Positions 5,785 to 7,367 of a stretch of 7,367 nt of DNA are shown piece after piece (positions within the stretch are counted from its first letter, which is position 1; each line of letters starts with the position of its first letter). Under the pieces are notes generated by a model, which saw only the letters and a program-made list of their open reading frames with translations, did no database searches and had not been told where the DNA came from. This DNA is from Verrucomicrobiota bacterium (GTDB taxonomy: Bacteria; Verrucomicrobiota; Verrucomicrobiia; Chthoniobacterales; Xiphinematobacteraceae): positions 1 through 7,367 of the forward strand of contig PSRL01000045.1 in NCBI GenBank assembly GCA_003176035.1, in the 5' to 3' direction. The position numbers and the translations under genes are program-made.

Positions 5785-6893
5785 AATTCTCGCGTCTCAT
5801 TGCTGATACGGGAGAGTGGCTCAAAGAAGAAGGGCCCCACCGCAATGTAGTCATCAGCAGCCGAGTGCGGCTTGCCCGGAATCTGCGGGACAAGCCCTTT
5901 CCTGGATGGGCTAAAAAAATTGAGCGTCTGGAAATAGCGAAGGTCATTAAAACGGCTATCGAGTCACTGCCTGAAATGAAGGATGCGTTTTCGGAAAATC
6001 TGGAAGCGCTTTCACCGCTCGAAAAACAAGTTTTGGTGGAACGCCATCTCATTAGTAGGGAGCATGCCGCCAAAGGGGTCGGCAGCGCCGTTGTGATGAA
6101 CGTATCTCAAACTTTGAGTTTTATGGTCAACGAGGAGGATCATTTGCGTATGCAGGCGCTGAGTAGCGGCCTCCAGCTTTCAACGGTATATGCCTTAATT
6201 AATCGGGCGGATGGCGAACTGGAATCCAAGTTGGATTTTGCCTTTCATGATGATTTGGGCTACCTTACCGCCTGCCCAACAAACGTTGGCACAGGAATGC
6301 GTGCATCCGCCATGCTTCATTTGCCGGGATTAGTGATGAATGATCTCGTCAACAAGATTATCAATTCGGTAAACAAGATCGGATTAGCGGTCCGGGGTCT
6401 GCACGGCGAAGGATCGGAGGCCATAGGCAATCTTTTTCAAGTCTCTAACCAGACCACTCTCGGTGAGTCCGAAGAGGAAATCATAGATCGGCTAAATAAA
6501 GTAATCGAAACCATCTTGGAACATGAGCGAAATGCTCGACAAATCCTGTTAGAAAGGCGTCCGGTAACCTTGCTCGATCAAATTGGGCGCGCTTACGGAA
6601 TTTTAGCTCAAGCCCATTCGATCGGATCAAAAGAAGCATTGAACTTGCTTTCCATCATCAAACTCGGAGTTGATCTCGGTCTCTTTCCTGAAACCAGTCG
6701 ACACGCTATTGATCAGCTTTTTATTGAAACTCAGCCCGCCCACCTTCAAAAAGGTGTACAAGCGCAAAAAATGGCCGCCGAGGCAAGGGACACACTGCGC
6801 GCGTCCATCATTCGGGCAAAGTTGAATTCCATGCCTCCACCAGATATTAGTAAAATTAGCATTACCCCCGAAGAAGAATCTCATGATGAATAA
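5781..6893 (+). CDS. mcsB: McsB, protein arginine kinase
   Basis: McsB phosphorylates arginine side chains of misfolded proteins, marking them for the ClpCP protease. The 370-residue product is an ATP:guanido phosphotransferase related to creatine and arginine kinases but without their N-terminal substrate-specificity domain. Nucleotide-binding arginines lie in SSRVRLARN (residues 26-34). The catalytic loop NEEDHLR holds Glu118 and Glu119. The guanido-kinase signature CPTNVGTG holds Cys165, and Glu210 lies in RGLHGEGSEA. Near the end RDTLRA (336-341) fits the RDxxRA motif that binds phosphoarginine allosterically in Bacillus-type McsB. These positions are within one to three of the Bacillus subtilis numbering as I recall it. 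A polar, proline-containing tail follows (about 350-370). It overlaps mcsA by four bases and clpC by eight. No catalytic residue is missing. Confidence 0.97.
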   Translation: MKFSRLIADTGEWLKEEGPHRNVVISSRVRLARNLRDKPFPGWAKKIERLEIAKVIKTAIESLPEMKDAFSENLEALSPLEKQVLVERHLISREHAAKGVGSAVVMNVSQTLSFMVNEEDHLRMQALSSGLQLSTVYALINRADGELESKLDFAFHDDLGYLTACPTNVGTGMRASAMLHLPGLVMNDLVNKIINSVNKIGLAVRGLHGEGSEAIGNLFQVSNQTTLGESEEEIIDRLNKVIETILEHERNARQILLERRPVTLLDQIGRAYGILAQAHSIGSKEALNLLSIIKLGVDLGLFPETSRHAIDQLFIETQPAHLQKGVQAQKMAAEARDTLRASIIRAKLNSMPPPDISKISITPEEESHDE

Positions 6894-7367
6894 TTTCACA
6901 CCGCGTGCACAGCAAGTATTGGCCCTCGCCCGTAAGGAAGCAGACCGCTTCAATCACAATTACGTAGGAACTGAGCACCTCTTGCTCGGTCTGATTAAGC
7001 TGGGTCAAGGAGTAGCGGTCAACGTTCTCCAGAAAATGGGGTTGGATCTCGAAACCGTTCGGCAAGAAGTAGAAAAGCAGGTGGGTGCCGGACCGGAAAC
7101 CAAGATGTCCGGCAACATCCCCTATACCCCGCGGGTGAAGAAGGTGCTCGCTTTGGCAAGTAAGGAAGCTAAAAGTCTTCAACATTCCTATGTGGGCACC
7201 GAGCACATTTTGCTTGGCCTCCTGCGTGAAGGGGAAGGTGTTGCGGCGCGGGTCTTAAAAGGTCTCGATATCGATTTGGAACGCACCCGCAACGAGATCA
7301 TGAAGGAGCTGGACCCCAATTTTACGGTTCCTGACGGTGAAGGTGAAGCTGTCACTGCCGAGGCCGG
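6886..7367 (+). CDS. clpC: ClpC, AAA+ unfoldase of the Clp protease (N-terminal part only)
   Basis: The reading frame runs from the ATG at 6886 (or the ATG at 6883, one residue longer) to the window edge, about 160 residues of a protein normally over 800 long. The visible part is the double Clp-N domain: repeat 1 from FTPRAQQVLALA to about residue 67, repeat 2 from YTPRVKKVLALA (80-91) to about residue 145. Each repeat carries the VGTEH signature; Glu30 and Glu106 align with the two glutamates of Bacillus ClpC that contact phosphoarginine. The Glu-rich stretch at the end is the start of the linker to the first ATPase domain, which lies outside. The start codon is inside the mcsB end, so translation is likely coupled. 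ClpC rather than ClpA or ClpB follows from the N-domain sequence and the mcsAB neighbours. Confidence 0.96.
   Translation, partial: MNNFTPRAQQVLALARKEADRFNHNYVGTEHLLLGLIKLGQGVAVNVLQKMGLDLETVRQEVEKQVGAGPETKMSGNIPYTPRVKKVLALASKEAKSLQHSYVGTEHILLGLLREGEGVAARVLKGLDIDLERTRNEIMKELDPNFTVPDGEGEAVTAEA

Overview
The window looks like ordinary chromosome from a bacterium of the PVC group, most likely Verrucomicrobiota. The best clue is the N-terminus of ClpC at the right edge, whose wording (NNFTPRAQQVLALARKEAD, then two VGTEH repeats) resembles verrucomicrobial and planctomycete ClpC as I remember it. An mcsA-mcsB-clpC cluster outside Firmicutes and a malate dehydrogenase of the cytosolic/chlamydial type also fit. 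Base composition is mid-range by eye. The species cannot be settled from the window. No mobile element, CRISPR array, tRNA or rRNA was recognised.

Layout. Positions 1-192 hold no gene I can support. Two genes lie on the minus strand: malate dehydrogenase (193-1188) and an HU-family DNA-binding protein (1435-1707). Between them is a very strong intrinsic terminator that ends the HU transcript (1349-1396). A gap of about 270 bases (1708-1977) separates HU from the divergent plus-strand genes. These are a bifunctional-nuclease-domain (DUF151) protein (1978-2457), a possible 33-residue small ORF that bridges the next gap (2450-2551), transaldolase (2564-3538), and an exported LTxxQ-repeat protein related to Spy/CpxP (about 3613-4278). 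A tight cluster follows: a branched-chain aminotransferase (4415-5284), mcsA (5290-5784), mcsB (5781-6893) and clpC (from 6886, cut by the window edge).

How the genes work together. McsA, McsB and ClpC form the protein-arginine-phosphorylation quality-control pathway. McsB with its zinc-finger activator McsA phosphorylates arginines on damaged proteins, and the ClpC N-domain recognises phosphoarginine and feeds the substrate to ClpP. All residues I could check from memory (NEED loop, CPTNxG cysteine, RDxxRA allosteric motif, paired ClpC glutamates) are present. In Firmicutes the cluster starts with the repressor gene ctsR. Here an aminotransferase gene occupies that place and no CtsR or CIRCE operator is visible. 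Malate dehydrogenase and transaldolase are central-carbon enzymes, and HU is a nucleoid protein.

Most interesting observations: the Spy-like protein appears to be a tandem duplication that could mimic a Spy dimer in one chain; a 33-codon ORF with the only canonical AGGAGG in the window spans the DUF151-tal gap; the mdh leader has mutually exclusive stems next to the start codon; almost no start codon has a Shine-Dalgarno sequence; and the arginine-kinase operon lacks ctsR. I saw no clearly new multi-gene system.
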